Assembly: GCA_002336975.1 (NCBI GenBank)
Contig: DDFA01000063.1
Location: 799 to 15,801 of the forward strand
DNA: 15,003 nt
Source of the DNA: Phyllobacteriaceae bacterium UBA1940
GTDB taxonomy: Bacteria; Pseudomonadota; Alphaproteobacteria; Rhizobiales; Rhizobiaceae
Direction of reading: 5' to 3'
The translations under genes and the position numbers were made by a program. Positions 1-6,949 of the stretch are shown piece after piece. A model generated the notes under the pieces. The model was not told where the DNA came from and did not search any database. It saw only the letters and a program-made list of their open reading frames with translations. Numbering within the stretch: position 1 is the stretch's first letter; each line of letters starts with the position of its first letter.

Positions 1-1003
1 GCATCACCGGCACCAGCGTCTGCACCCCGGTCATGCCCGAGGGCGAACCCGGATAGGGTTTTGACTTCTCCTCGCGGCTGTGCGGCGCATGGTCGGAGCC
101 GAGCACGTCGATGACGCCGTTGTGGACGCCGCGCCACACGCCGTCGCGATGGCGGGCGGCGCGCACCGGCGGGTTCATCTGCAACAGCGTGCCGAGCCTT
201 GCATAGTCGTCGGCGGTCAGCGTCAAATGATGCGGCGTCGCCTCGGCGGTCGCCACGTCCTTGTGATGTTCGAGAAAGCCGATCTCCTCGGCGGTGGAGA
301 TGTGCAGCACATGGATGCGGGCGCGGGCGCGGCGCGCGATCGCCACCAGCCGCTCGGTCGACCGCAGGGCGGCGATCTCGTCGCGCCACACCGGATGCGA
401 GGCCGGGTCGCCGGCGACGCGCTCGCCCAGCCGCTCGCGCAGGCGGAACTCGTCCTCGGAGTGAAACGCGGCGCGGCGGCGGGTATTTTTCAGGATCGAG
501 AACACGCCTTCATCGTCTTCCACCAGCAGGTCGCCGGTCGACGATCCCATGAACACCTTTATGCCTGCAGCGCCCGGCAGCCGCTCCAGTTCGCCGACGT
601 CACGGGCGTTTTCGCGGGTGCCGCCGACCCAGAAGGCGAAGTCGCAATGCATCCGCCCCGTCGCGCGCGCCACCTTGTCGGCAAGCGCCGCCTCGCTGGA
701 GGTCAACGGTTTGGTGTTGGGCATTTCAAACACCGCCGTCACCCCGCCCAGCACCGCGGCGCGCGACCCCGATTCGAGGTCTTCCTTGTGCTCCAGGCCG
801 GGCTCGCGAAAATGCACCTGGCTGTCGACCACGCCCGGCAGGATGTGCAGCCCGGTGCAGTCGATCGTCTCGGCGGCGTCGGCGCGCGACAGGTCGCCGA
901 TGGCGGCAATGCGGCCGGCATTGACGCCGACATCGCGCCGACCGACGCCGTCATGATTGGCCACCGTGCCGTACTTCATGATCAGGTCGAATGTGCCGGC
1001 CAT
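1..1003 (-). CDS. pyrC: Dihydroorotase, 3' end beyond window edge
   Basis: This enzyme of the amidohydrolase superfamily interconverts N-carbamoyl-aspartate and dihydroorotate in pyrimidine synthesis. The gene has no stop codon in the window: 334 codons are visible of a family length near 440. The ATG at 1003 follows AAGGGCG. Visible landmarks are DSQVHFREPG (60-69), a Lys in GIKVFMGSS (K149, the position carbamylated in hydantoinase-like members), HSED (H181), HVLHIST (H231/H234) and GSDHAPH (D304), so four metal-site positions are intact. The first His of the HxH pair is Gln (Q62-V-H64). It is divergent from ygfZ with 72 bp between starts. Dihydroorotase fits better than allantoinase because the text closely matches rhizobial PyrC as I remember it; substrate assignment within this superfamily is inference. 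Confidence 0.9.
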   Translation of the reverse strand, partial: MAGTFDLIMKYGTVANHDGVGRRDVGVNAGRIAAIGDLSRADAAETIDCTGLHILPGVVDSQVHFREPGLEHKEDLESGSRAAVLGGVTAVFEMPNTKPLTSSEAALADKVARATGRMHCDFAFWVGGTRENARDVGELERLPGAAGIKVFMGSSTGDLLVEDDEGVFSILKNTRRRAAFHSEDEFRLRERLGERVAGDPASHPVWRDEIAALRSTERLVAIARRARARIHVLHISTAEEIGFLEHHKDVATAEATPHHLTLTADDYARLGTLLQMNPPVRAARHRDGVWRGVHNGVIDVLGSDHAPHSREEKSKPYPGSPSGMTGVQTLVPVM

Positions 1004-1075
1004 GTCGTCGCCCTTGTCCGCAAACTGGTCGCGGCTTACGTAATGGCCCTGGCCAATGCAAGTCCGGGGTATTTT
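1004..1075. promoter_or_regulatory. Shared pyrC/ygfZ divergent promoter region with TTACGTAA palindrome
   Basis: This 72-bp gap separates two divergent starts. The perfect 8-bp palindrome TTACGTAA (1036-1043) lies exactly at its midpoint. On the plus strand TTGTCC (1014-1019) lies 17 bp before TACGTA (1037-1042), a weak -35/-10 pair. A palindrome in a divergent promoter could be a shared operator or shared -10 elements; no regulator can be named from sequence. Confidence 0.35.
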
Positions 1076-1969
1076 ATGGCGAGCGCACTGCTGACCGACC
1101 GCACCCTTGTCCGGGTCAACGGGCCCGACGCGGAACACCTGCTGCAGAACATCGTGACGGCCGATCTGGACGCGCTCCAGGCCGGCGAGGCCAAGCCTTC
1201 GGCGCTGCTGACCCCGCAAGGCAAGATCCTGTTCGATTTCCTGGTCTCGCGCGACGGTCCCGACGGTTTCCTGCTCGACTGCCGCGCCGATGTCGCGGCC
1301 GATCTGGTGCGCCGGCTGATGCTCTACCGACTGAGGGCCAGGGTCGAGATTTCCCAGCGAAATGAGTCGGTTATCGCGGCAGAATGGGAGACCGATTCAG
1401 CTGGCTCACAAACTGATTCAAGCAGTTCACGAGCCGATTCAACCCGGCTGCGCGATCTCAGGTTCACGGCAATGCCGGTGTGGCGCGTCTATGCGCCGAG
1501 CCTCGATGCGAGCGCGACCGACGCGCAATGGCGGGCGCTGCGCATCGCCAATGGCGTCGCCGAAAGCGGGGCGGACTATGCGCTCGGCGACGCCTTTCCC
1601 CACGACGTGCTGCTCGACCAGAACGGCGGCGTCGGTTTCAAGAAAGGCTGCTATGTCGGCCAGGAAGTGGTGTCGCGCATGCAGCATCGCGGCACGGCGC
1701 GGCGCCGGGTGATGATCGTCTCGGCCGACGCGCCTTTGCCCGCATCCGGCGCCGACGTCACCGCCGACGGCCGCTCGATCGGCGCGCTCGGCACGGTTGA
1801 AGTCGACGCCGGCCTCGCCATCGTGCGCATCGACCGGGTCAAGGACGCGCTCGACAATGGCGTCCCGATCCTGGCCGCGGACACGCCTCTGCGGCTGTCG
1901 ATCCCGCGCGGCGCGCGCTTCGTGCTTGCAGCCGACGCCAGCGCCGCCGATGCCGGCGGACACGCCTGA
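1076..1969 (+). CDS. ygfZ: YgfZ/GcvT-like folate-binding protein
   Basis: This 297-residue protein belongs to the YgfZ family, tetrahydrofolate-binding relatives of GcvT that support iron-sulfur enzymes and tRNA thiomethylation (family knowledge). The hallmark K-G-C-Y-x-G-Q-E is at 190-197, with the conserved Cys at 192. The N-terminal part (VNGPDAEHLLQNIVT, 14-28) and the C-terminal barrel are normal. I chose the ATG at 1076 because the protein begins there in its usual form (MASALLTDRT) and GGGG lies 7 bases upstream; ATG 1043 is an alternative. The open frame continues back to about 80 only because it runs antisense through pyrC. Residues 106-126 are three 7-residue repeats rich in Ser and Thr, in a linker before the second half. 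Its TGA overlaps the next ATG by one base. Confidence 0.9.
   Translation: MASALLTDRTLVRVNGPDAEHLLQNIVTADLDALQAGEAKPSALLTPQGKILFDFLVSRDGPDGFLLDCRADVAADLVRRLMLYRLRARVEISQRNESVIAAEWETDSAGSQTDSSSSRADSTRLRDLRFTAMPVWRVYAPSLDASATDAQWRALRIANGVAESGADYALGDAFPHDVLLDQNGGVGFKKGCYVGQEVVSRMQHRGTARRRVMIVSADAPLPASGADVTADGRSIGALGTVEVDAGLAIVRIDRVKDALDNGVPILAADTPLRLSIPRGARFVLAADASAADAGGHA
1391..1453 (+). repeat. Three tandem 21-bp repeats inside ygfZ, each with GATTC
   Basis: Units at 1391-1411, 1412-1432 and 1433-1453 all carry CGATTCA or TGATTCA at the same offset and encode TDSAGSQ, TDSSSSR and ADSTRLR in frame. The GATTC cores start at 1394, 1415 and 1436. A fourth GANTC (GAGTC) is at 1364. The units diverge clearly after the core, so the duplication is old or only short segments are conserved. 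Confidence 0.7.
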
Positions 1970-2574
1970 TGCCGGACAAGGCTTCCGCCCCGCCGCGCGC
2001 CTGGCAGCGCATGTTGTCGGGCCGCCGGCTCGACCTGCTCGACCCCTCGCCGCTCGACGTCGAACTGTCCGACATCGCCCACGGCCTGGCGCGCGTCGCC
2101 CGCTGGAACGGCCAGACCCATGGCGACCACGCCTTTTCGGTGGCCCAGCACTCGCTGCTGGTCGAGGCTATTATCGCGCGGCTCGAACCCGCCGCGTCCG
2201 GTCAATTGCGCCTCGCCGCGCTGCTGCACGACGCACCCGAATATGTCATCGGCGACATGATCTCGCCGTTCAAGGCTGTGGTCGGCGGCGGCTACAAGGA
2301 GGTCGAGAAGCGGTTGCAACGCGCCATCCATCTGCGCTTCGGCCTGCCGGCCGACTTGCCCGCGACGACGACCAAACTGATCAAGCGGGCTGACCGGATC
2401 GCCGCCTATTTCGAGGCGACCGAACTCGCCGGCTTCAGCACGACCGAAGCATCGCGTTTTTTTGGCCGCCCGAGCGGTTTTTCGGTCGACCAACTGCAGC
2501 TTGCGCCGCGCCCGGCCAGATCGACGCAGGCGCAGTTCGAAAGACATGTCGCGGCGCTCGACAAGCTCCGCTGA
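1969..2574 (+). CDS. HD-domain phosphohydrolase, YfbR-like
   Basis: This 201-residue protein is a single HD domain. The metal ligand pattern is visible as H61 (in VAQHS), H87-D88 (in LLHDAPE) and D142 (in KRADR), which resembles the H...HD...D set of E. coli YfbR, a 5'-deoxynucleotidase. The stretch HDAPEYVIGDMISPFK is highly characteristic of this HD subgroup. Nucleotide or deoxynucleotide dephosphorylation is a family inference; the substrate is not shown by the sequence. It probably acts in the cytoplasm, since no signal peptide or membrane segment is seen. Its ATG overlaps the ygfZ TGA (TGATG), so the two are likely translated from one message by coupling. A functional link to YgfZ is not implied. 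Confidence 0.87.
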   Translation: MPDKASAPPRAWQRMLSGRRLDLLDPSPLDVELSDIAHGLARVARWNGQTHGDHAFSVAQHSLLVEAIIARLEPAASGQLRLAALLHDAPEYVIGDMISPFKAVVGGGYKEVEKRLQRAIHLRFGLPADLPATTTKLIKRADRIAAYFEATELAGFSTTEASRFFGRPSGFSVDQLQLAPRPARSTQAQFERHVAALDKLR

Positions 2575-2704
2575 AATACCCGGCCCTCGCCGCCGCAGCA
2601 CCGCGTGACATCAACGAACTTGATCCTCGTCTCATTTCTAATCATTGGACGGAAGCTCGAAACCATCTAATGTGCATATACAACACCGTTTTCGGGAGTC
2701 GTCC
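2575..2704 (+). other. Intergenic leader of the MFS gene
   Basis: The stretch holds no gene. The first half is G+C-rich with one short dyad (CGGC-CCTC-GCCG). The second half turns A+T-rich (2632-2690) and contains TTGGAC (2645-2650) 17 bp before TAATGT (2668-2673), a poor promoter match. GGGAG, 6-7 bases before the GTG at 2705, is a good ribosome-binding site. I could not define a promoter with confidence. Confidence 0.4.
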
Positions 2705-3943
2705 GTGACCGCCGTTCCAACCGCCCGGCCCGCCTCGCCGGCCATGCCGTGGCTCATCATCGTCTGCGGCTGCCTGATCGCGGCGCTCACCTTCGGCCCG
2801 CGCTCGGCGATGGGTTTCTTCCAGCTTCCGATGCTCGCCGAAAAGGGCTGGGACCGCACCACCTTCGGCCTCGCCATGGCCTTCCAGAACCTCGCCTGGG
2901 GAATCGGCACGCCGGTGTTCGGAGCGCTGGCCGACCGCTTTGGGACCGCGCGCGTCCTGGCCCTGTCGGGCGTCCTCTACACCGCCGGCCTGGTGCTGAT
3001 GGCCTATTCGACGACGCCGGGCATGTTCTACCTGTCCGGCGGCGTTCTCGTCGGCCTTGGCGTCGCCGCCGGATCGTTCGGCATCGTGCTCGCCGCCTTC
3101 GCCCGCGCGGTGACGCCCGAGCAACGCAGCCTGGCATTCGGCATCGGCACCGCCGCCGGGTCGTTCGGCATGTTCGTCTTCGCGCCGCTCGGCCAGGGGC
3201 TGATCAGCGCCGTCGGCTGGTTCGATGCGCTGCTCTACATGGCGGCGATGATGCTGGCGATCCCGTTCCTAGCGCTGGCGCTGCGCGGCAGCGCCCGCGA
3301 CGGCAGGGCCGGCCTGGCCGCCTTCGAGCAGACGGTCGGGCAGGCGCTGCGCGAGGCGTTCGGCCACCAAAGCTATCTCTTGCTCACCGCCGGGTTTTTC
3401 GTCTGTGGCTTCCAGGTGGCGTTCATCACCGCCCACTTCCCCGCCTACATTTCCGACATCGGCATCGACGCCCGCTACGCGGTGATCGCGCTGGCGCTGA
3501 TCGGCTTCTTCAACATTATCGGCTCGCTCGCCTCGGGCTATATCGGCCAGCGTTATTCGAAGCCAAAATTCCTCTCCTATATCTATCTCGGCCGCGCCGT
3601 GCTGATCGCCGCCTTCATCCTGCTGCCGCAGTCGCCGACCTCTGTCATCGTCTTCGCCATCCTGATGGGCCTGCTGTGGCTGTCGACGGTGCCGCCGACC
3701 AACGGGCTGGTCGCCATCATGTTCGGCACTCGCCATCTCGGCATGCTCGGCGGCATCGTCTTCCTGTCGCACCAGATCGGCTCGTTCCTGGGCGTGTGGC
3801 TCGGCGGCTATCTCTACGACCTCTACGGCAGCTACGACACGGTATGGTGGCTCGGCGTCGCGCTCGGCCTGTTTGCGGCCATCGTCCACTGGCCGATCAG
3901 GGAATCAGCCGTCGACCGTCCGGTTCCGGCGGCGGCCGAATAG
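2705..3943 (+). CDS. Major facilitator superfamily transporter
   Basis: This 412-residue inner-membrane secondary transporter has about twelve hydrophobic segments, the first at about 14-30. The family loop 2-3 signature appears as GALADRFGTAR (73-83). FGPRSAMGFFQLPM (30-43) and GWDRTTFG (48-55) resemble the oxalate/formate antiporter-like branch (COG2223-type), whose substrates are mostly unknown small organic acids; no substrate can be assigned here. I prefer GTG 2705 because GGGAG lies at proper spacing. A TTG at 2645 would add 20 hydrophilic residues without an evident ribosome site, and ATG 2744 would trim 13. The gene stands 130 bp after the HD gene and has its own leader. A short hairpin follows the stop by 35 bases. 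Confidence 0.87.
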   Translation: MTAVPTARPASPAMPWLIIVCGCLIAALTFGPRSAMGFFQLPMLAEKGWDRTTFGLAMAFQNLAWGIGTPVFGALADRFGTARVLALSGVLYTAGLVLMAYSTTPGMFYLSGGVLVGLGVAAGSFGIVLAAFARAVTPEQRSLAFGIGTAAGSFGMFVFAPLGQGLISAVGWFDALLYMAAMMLAIPFLALALRGSARDGRAGLAAFEQTVGQALREAFGHQSYLLLTAGFFVCGFQVAFITAHFPAYISDIGIDARYAVIALALIGFFNIIGSLASGYIGQRYSKPKFLSYIYLGRAVLIAAFILLPQSPTSVIVFAILMGLLWLSTVPPTNGLVAIMFGTRHLGMLGGIVFLSHQIGSFLGVWLGGYLYDLYGSYDTVWWLGVALGLFAAIVHWPIRESAVDRPVPAAAE

Positions 3944-3977
3944 GCCGCTTCATGGCTGGATGGAATCGCCTGACCGG

Positions 3978-3996
3978 AGGACAGTTCCGCTGTCCT
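3978..3996 (+). terminator. Hairpin after MFS gene, possible terminator
   Basis: AGGACAG-TTCCG-CTGTCCT is a perfect 7-bp stem with a 5-base loop, 35 bases after the MFS stop. No T-tract follows, so it may be a factor-dependent terminator, an mRNA 3' end stabiliser, or nothing more than chance. Confidence 0.35.
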
Positions 3997-4009
3997 GCGC
4001 CGCCATACT

Positions 4010-4039
4010 TTGCATAACATTCTGATATCTTAGCATAAT
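4010..4039 (+). promoter_or_regulatory. Candidate promoter for 4128-4589 with direct repeat
   Basis: TTGCAT (4010-4015) and CATAAT (4034-4039) are 18 bp apart, matching the sigma-70 hexamers at 4/6 and 5/6. The region is clearly A+T-rich against its surroundings. GCATAA occurs at 4012-4017 and 4033-4038, a 21-bp period (two helical turns), each followed by a similar T/C/G-rich stretch. The predicted message would have a leader of about 80 bases. Confidence 0.45.
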
Positions 4040-4127
4040 TTCTGGCAATCCGTCGGCTGGACCAAAATTGTATCCTCTGTGTCGAAAACCGTCCCGATAA
4101 TAGCCGCCATGTAGAAGCGAGGGTCCG

Positions 4128-4589
4128 ATGGACTGGAACGCGGCGATGAAGCGGGAGATGGAAGAGAACATGCAGATGCTTCACCGCATCGTCGCTATGC
4201 TGTTCTCTTTGTCCACCCTCGCCCAACGCTCCACCAAGCGTTCCCGCATAGTCCGCCGCACGCTGTGCTGGATGTTCGCCATCGTCCTCAAACCGGTCAG
4301 CCGGCTGATCACGGACGTCGCCCACGACATCGGCTTACATCCGGATTTTTCCGATCTCGATTTTTCGCAAACAAGCGACAGCGCCGACGATCTGATGAAT
4401 TTCGCCTACGCGCTGGGTGAACTGGCGCAAACGCTTCAGATGATCGTCGACTACATCGAACAGCTCGCGCCGCCTGAGCGCGACCGCGTGCTTGCAACCA
4501 TCTCGCGTCAAGTCGCTCGCCATTTCACTACGCTCATGCCGGCGTTCGACATTGCGCGCGTCCGCACGCCCTATTTCGACACATCCTGA
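4128..4589 (+). CDS. Conserved-looking hypothetical protein, unknown function
   Basis: I do not recognise a named family. The ATG at 4128 follows GCGAGGG at good spacing, and the 153-residue frame has G/C-rich third positions, so it is probably a real gene. The N-terminus MDWNAAMKREMEENMQ reminds me of a group of short rhizobial and sphingomonad hypothetical proteins starting MDWNAAIERN, which I cannot check. Segments at about 21-32 (RIVAMLFSLSTL) and 45-61 (TLCWMFAIVLKPVSRLI) are hydrophobic to amphipathic, separated by a basic patch (QRSTKRSRIVRR), which suggests peripheral membrane contact. The rest is acidic and helical (about 70-135), ending VRTPYFDTS. It has its own promoter-like region and converges on the thioesterase gene. 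Confidence 0.7.
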   Translation: MDWNAAMKREMEENMQMLHRIVAMLFSLSTLAQRSTKRSRIVRRTLCWMFAIVLKPVSRLITDVAHDIGLHPDFSDLDFSQTSDSADDLMNFAYALGELAQTLQMIVDYIEQLAPPERDRVLATISRQVARHFTTLMPAFDIARVRTPYFDTS

Positions 4590-4632
4590 CGATCAATTCG
4601 GGCTCGCCTGCTCATCTGCCGATGTCTGGCGC

Positions 4633-4651
4633 CGCGTGACCGGTTCACGCG
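4633..4651. terminator. Hairpin between convergent genes
   Basis: CGCGTGA-CCGGT-TCACGCG is a perfect 7-bp stem with a 5-base loop, midway in the 108-bp gap between two convergent stops. It reads the same on either strand, so it could stop both messages. It has no T-tract on either side, which lowers confidence in intrinsic termination. Confidence 0.45.
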
Positions 4652-4697
4652 CACCGGACACGCGGGCGTCGCCGTTTGCAGCCCACCCGACCAAGAA

Positions 4698-5213
4698 TTA
4701 TCCAGCCAGGCGCTCGATCGGGAAGATCGAGCAGGTTTCTGTGCCCGTCGCCAGCAGCTTGCCGTCCTTGTCCTTCAGCGTCGCTTCCGAAAACGCGATG
4801 GTGCGGCCGCGCTGCACCACGCGCCCTTCGCACACGACCTCGCCGGTGTTGACGGTGATCGGCCGCATCAGCTTGACGTTGAACTCCACCGTCGAATAGC
4901 CCTCGCCTTTCGACATCAGTGTGTGGACGCAGCAGCCGAGCGCCGAATCGAGGATCGTCGCCGCCCAGCCGCCATGCACCGAACCGAGCGGATTGAGGTG
5001 CCGGGCGCCTGGCAGGCCGCGGAACTCGGCGACGCCATGGCCGACGCGCGTCAGCACGAAATTCATCCGCTGCGAGATCGGCGGCGCCGGGTAATGGCCG
5101 TCGATCATCATCTGCAGCATCTCCAGCCCGGTATGGTTGAGCAATTCGTCGCGCGGCAGAGCGCCGACGCCGCGCGTGGCGACGTAACCCGGAAACAGTT
5201 CGACTTCATTCAT
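4698..5213 (-). CDS. Hotdog-fold thioesterase, PaaI-like
   Basis: This 171-residue protein carries the PaaI-type hotdog signature: H80-G81-G82 in LGSVHGGWAATILDSALG with D89 on the central helix, then strands such as VEFNVKLMRPIT (109-120). Such enzymes hydrolyse acyl-CoA thioesters; the acyl group cannot be told from the sequence. It has about 35-40 extra N-terminal residues relative to minimal PaaI proteins, as in many proteobacterial phenylacetate-type thioesterases. GGGGA lies upstream of the ATG at 5213. It starts 15 bases after the recO stop, so it is probably the last gene of the rnc-era-recO transcript, though no DNA or RNA role is implied. Confidence 0.87.
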   Translation of the reverse strand: MNEVELFPGYVATRGVGALPRDELLNHTGLEMLQMMIDGHYPAPPISQRMNFVLTRVGHGVAEFRGLPGARHLNPLGSVHGGWAATILDSALGCCVHTLMSKGEGYSTVEFNVKLMRPITVNTGEVVCEGRVVQRGRTIAFSEATLKDKDGKLLATGTETCSIFPIERLAG

Positions 5214-5228
5214 GCAAGTTCCCCGATC

Positions 5229-5957
5229 TCATGACATCGCGCGGCGCAGCGCCGCGACAAATCCGGCCCGCGCCTCGGGCGGCGCCATGCCGCGCGGTTC
5301 GTAGACGTGCCTGCCGAAAAAATACCCGGTCAGCCGGTAGGCCTGTTCGTAGGCCGCCAGGTCGGCGCTGACGCCGTGGCGGCGGTCGAGAAACGCCGGC
5401 AGCGGCAGCATCTGGTCGTGCCAGGGGCGGCCGGCCTCGGCCGACACCGCCCGGCCGGATTTCGGCGACACATAGACAAGGCCGTCGCGCGAACCCGTCG
5501 CCGCGCAGCAGGAAAGGTCCAGCCCAAAGCCGAGTTCGTCGAGCAGCATCAGTTCGAAGCGCACCACCAGTTCGCCGGCCGCGCGCGAATCCTCCAGATG
5601 GCTCAGCACCAGCGCCAGCGTTTCGAACAGCGCCGGATGCGGATCGCGCTCGGGCAGCAGGCGCAGATGCGCCGCGACCGTCTGCAGGCCGTAGACGGCG
5701 GTCGCCGTGTCGAACAGCCGCGCCGCGTTCAGCTCAATCGGTTCGGCCTGGAAGGTTCCCAGATGTTCGTCGAGCCGGGCGCGCCAGATCAGGTCGAGCC
5801 GGTTGCCCGGCTGCAGCATCGGCTGCATCTTGCGCGAGCGGCCGCCGCGCACCAGGCCAAGATGGCGTCCGTGGGCGCGCGTCATCACCTCGACGATGGC
5901 GCTGGTTTCGCCATGACGTCTCACGCCAATGATGATTCCTTCATCGCGCCATTCCAT
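5229..5957 (-). CDS. recO: DNA repair protein RecO
   Basis: RecO helps load RecA on SSB-coated single-stranded DNA with RecR (and RecF) in gap repair. The 242-residue length is usual. The N-terminal OB-fold begins in the standard manner with [21 protein letters not shown] and continues GLVRGG (34-39), followed by the helical C-terminal domain containing [13 protein letters not shown] and the SCCAATG segment. A Cys pair is present there but I cannot see a full four-Cys zinc site. It follows era by 56 bases on the same strand, a common recO position. The ribosome site AGGA lies inside a small palindrome just before the ATG, which may affect initiation. Confidence 0.95.
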   Translation of the reverse strand: MEWRDEGIIIGVRRHGETSAIVEVMTRAHGRHLGLVRGGRSRKMQPMLQPGNRLDLIWRARLDEHLGTFQAEPIELNAARLFDTATAVYGLQTVAAHLRLLPERDPHPALFETLALVLSHLEDSRAAGELVVRFELMLLDELGFGLDLSCCAATGSRDGLVYVSPKSGRAVSAEAGRPWHDQMLPLPAFLDRRHGVSADLAAYEQAYRLTGYFFGRHVYEPRGMAPPEARAGFVAALRRAMS

Positions 5958-5973
5958 TGTTCAATCCTGAACA
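5958..5973 (-). promoter_or_regulatory. Palindrome holding the recO ribosome-binding site
   Basis: Reading the minus strand, TGTTCA-GGAT-TGAACA is a perfect 6-bp dyad with a 4-base loop, ending at the base directly before the recO ATG. The AGGA ribosome site spans the end of the left arm and the loop. If it folds in RNA it could lower or tune RecO translation. Confidence 0.5.
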
Positions 5974-6013
5974 GAGGCGACAGCAAAACTCAAGCAGCAA
6001 GTGGCGACCGGGC

Positions 6014-6949
6014 TTACCCGGGGAAATCCAGACCCATCTCGCGATAGCGTTCGGGGTCGTCGCTCCAGTTTTCGCGCACCTTCACGAATAGGAACAGGTG
6101 CACCTTCTGCTCGAGAATGTCGCCGATCTCCTTGCGCGAGGCTGCGCCGATGGCCTTGATCGTCTGGCCCTTTTCGCCCAGCACGATCTTCTTCTGACTG
6201 TCGCGCTCGACATAGATCACCTGTTCGATGCGCACCGACCCGTCCTGCTTCTCCTCCCATTTTTCCGTCTCGACGGTGGAGGAATAGGGAAGCTCCTGAT
6301 GCAGCCGTAGATAGAGTTTTTCGCGGGTGATCTCGGCGGCGAGCTGGCGCATCGGCAAGTCGGAAATCTGATCCTCCGGATAATACCAGGGGCCGTTCGG
6401 CAAGGCGTGCGCCAGATAGTCGAGGATCGCCTCGCAGCCCGAACCGGTCAGCGCCGACACCATGAAAGTCCGCTCGAAGGTCGCCAGTTCATTGGCCCGC
6501 TCCGCCAGCGCCAGCAGCGTCTCGGGCTTTACCCGGTCGACCTTGTTCAACACCAGGATCTTCTGCTGGCGGACATCGCCGAGCTTTTCGATCAGCGCCA
6601 GCGCGTCGCCTTTCAGCCCGCGTTCGGCGTCAAGGATGACAAGCACCTTGTCGGCGTCCTTCGCCCCGCCCCAGGCGGTCGTCACCATCGCCGTGTCCAG
6701 CCTGCGGCGCGGCTTGAAGATGCCGGGCGTGTCGACAAAGACGATCTGCGCCACGCCGTGATTGACGATGCCGCGCACGATGGCGCGCGTCGTCTGCACC
6801 TTGTGGGTGACGATCGACACTTTCGCCCCGACCAGCCGGTTGAGCAGCGTCGACTTGCCGGCGTTGGGCGCGCCGATCAGCGCGACAAAGCCGGAGCGCG
6901 TCGCCGTCTCGTCGGGTTGCATCGCTGATGGTCCTGCGTCGTCAGTCAT
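6014..6949 (-). CDS. era: GTPase Era
   Basis: Era is an essential GTPase that binds the 3' end of 16S rRNA and assists 30S assembly. All GTPase motifs are present: G1 GAPNAGKST (26-34), G2 within the segment VQTTR (51-55), G3 DTPG (73-76) and G4 NKVD (135-138). The C-terminal KH domain contains the GEKGQTIKAIGAASRKEIGD loop region. The 311 residues include about 17 extra N-terminal residues before the G domain; an internal Met at 10 is an alternative start, but the ATG at 6949 overlaps the rnc stop (ATGA), which supports coupled initiation. Era and RNase III genes are adjacent in many bacteria, in keeping with rRNA maturation. Confidence 0.97.
   Translation of the reverse strand: MTDDAGPSAMQPDETATRSGFVALIGAPNAGKSTLLNRLVGAKVSIVTHKVQTTRAIVRGIVNHGVAQIVFVDTPGIFKPRRRLDTAMVTTAWGGAKDADKVLVILDAERGLKGDALALIEKLGDVRQQKILVLNKVDRVKPETLLALAERANELATFERTFMVSALTGSGCEAILDYLAHALPNGPWYYPEDQISDLPMRQLAAEITREKLYLRLHQELPYSSTVETEKWEEKQDGSVRIEQVIYVERDSQKKIVLGEKGQTIKAIGAASRKEIGDILEQKVHLFLFVKVRENWSDDPERYREMGLDFPG

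Noticed and set aside
80..1075. Upstream extension of the ygfZ frame to a 629-residue protein
   Set aside because: It runs antisense through a well-conserved dihydroorotase gene, and the extension is low-complexity Arg/His/Gly-rich as expected of a G+C-rich antisense frame. The YgfZ family start is at 1076.
1651..2601. A 316-residue minus-strand open frame
   Set aside because: It is a shadow of ygfZ and the HD gene, both of which carry clear family motifs on the plus strand.
2671..2682. TGTGCATATACA as a GntR-type operator
   Set aside because: Only the outer TGT/ACA and the central AT are symmetric; the inner positions do not match, so the dyad is too weak to call.
2645..2704. TTG start adding 20 residues to the MFS transporter
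   Set aside because: No ribosome site precedes it, the extra residues are unlike a transporter N-terminus, and GTG 2705 has GGGAG at good spacing.
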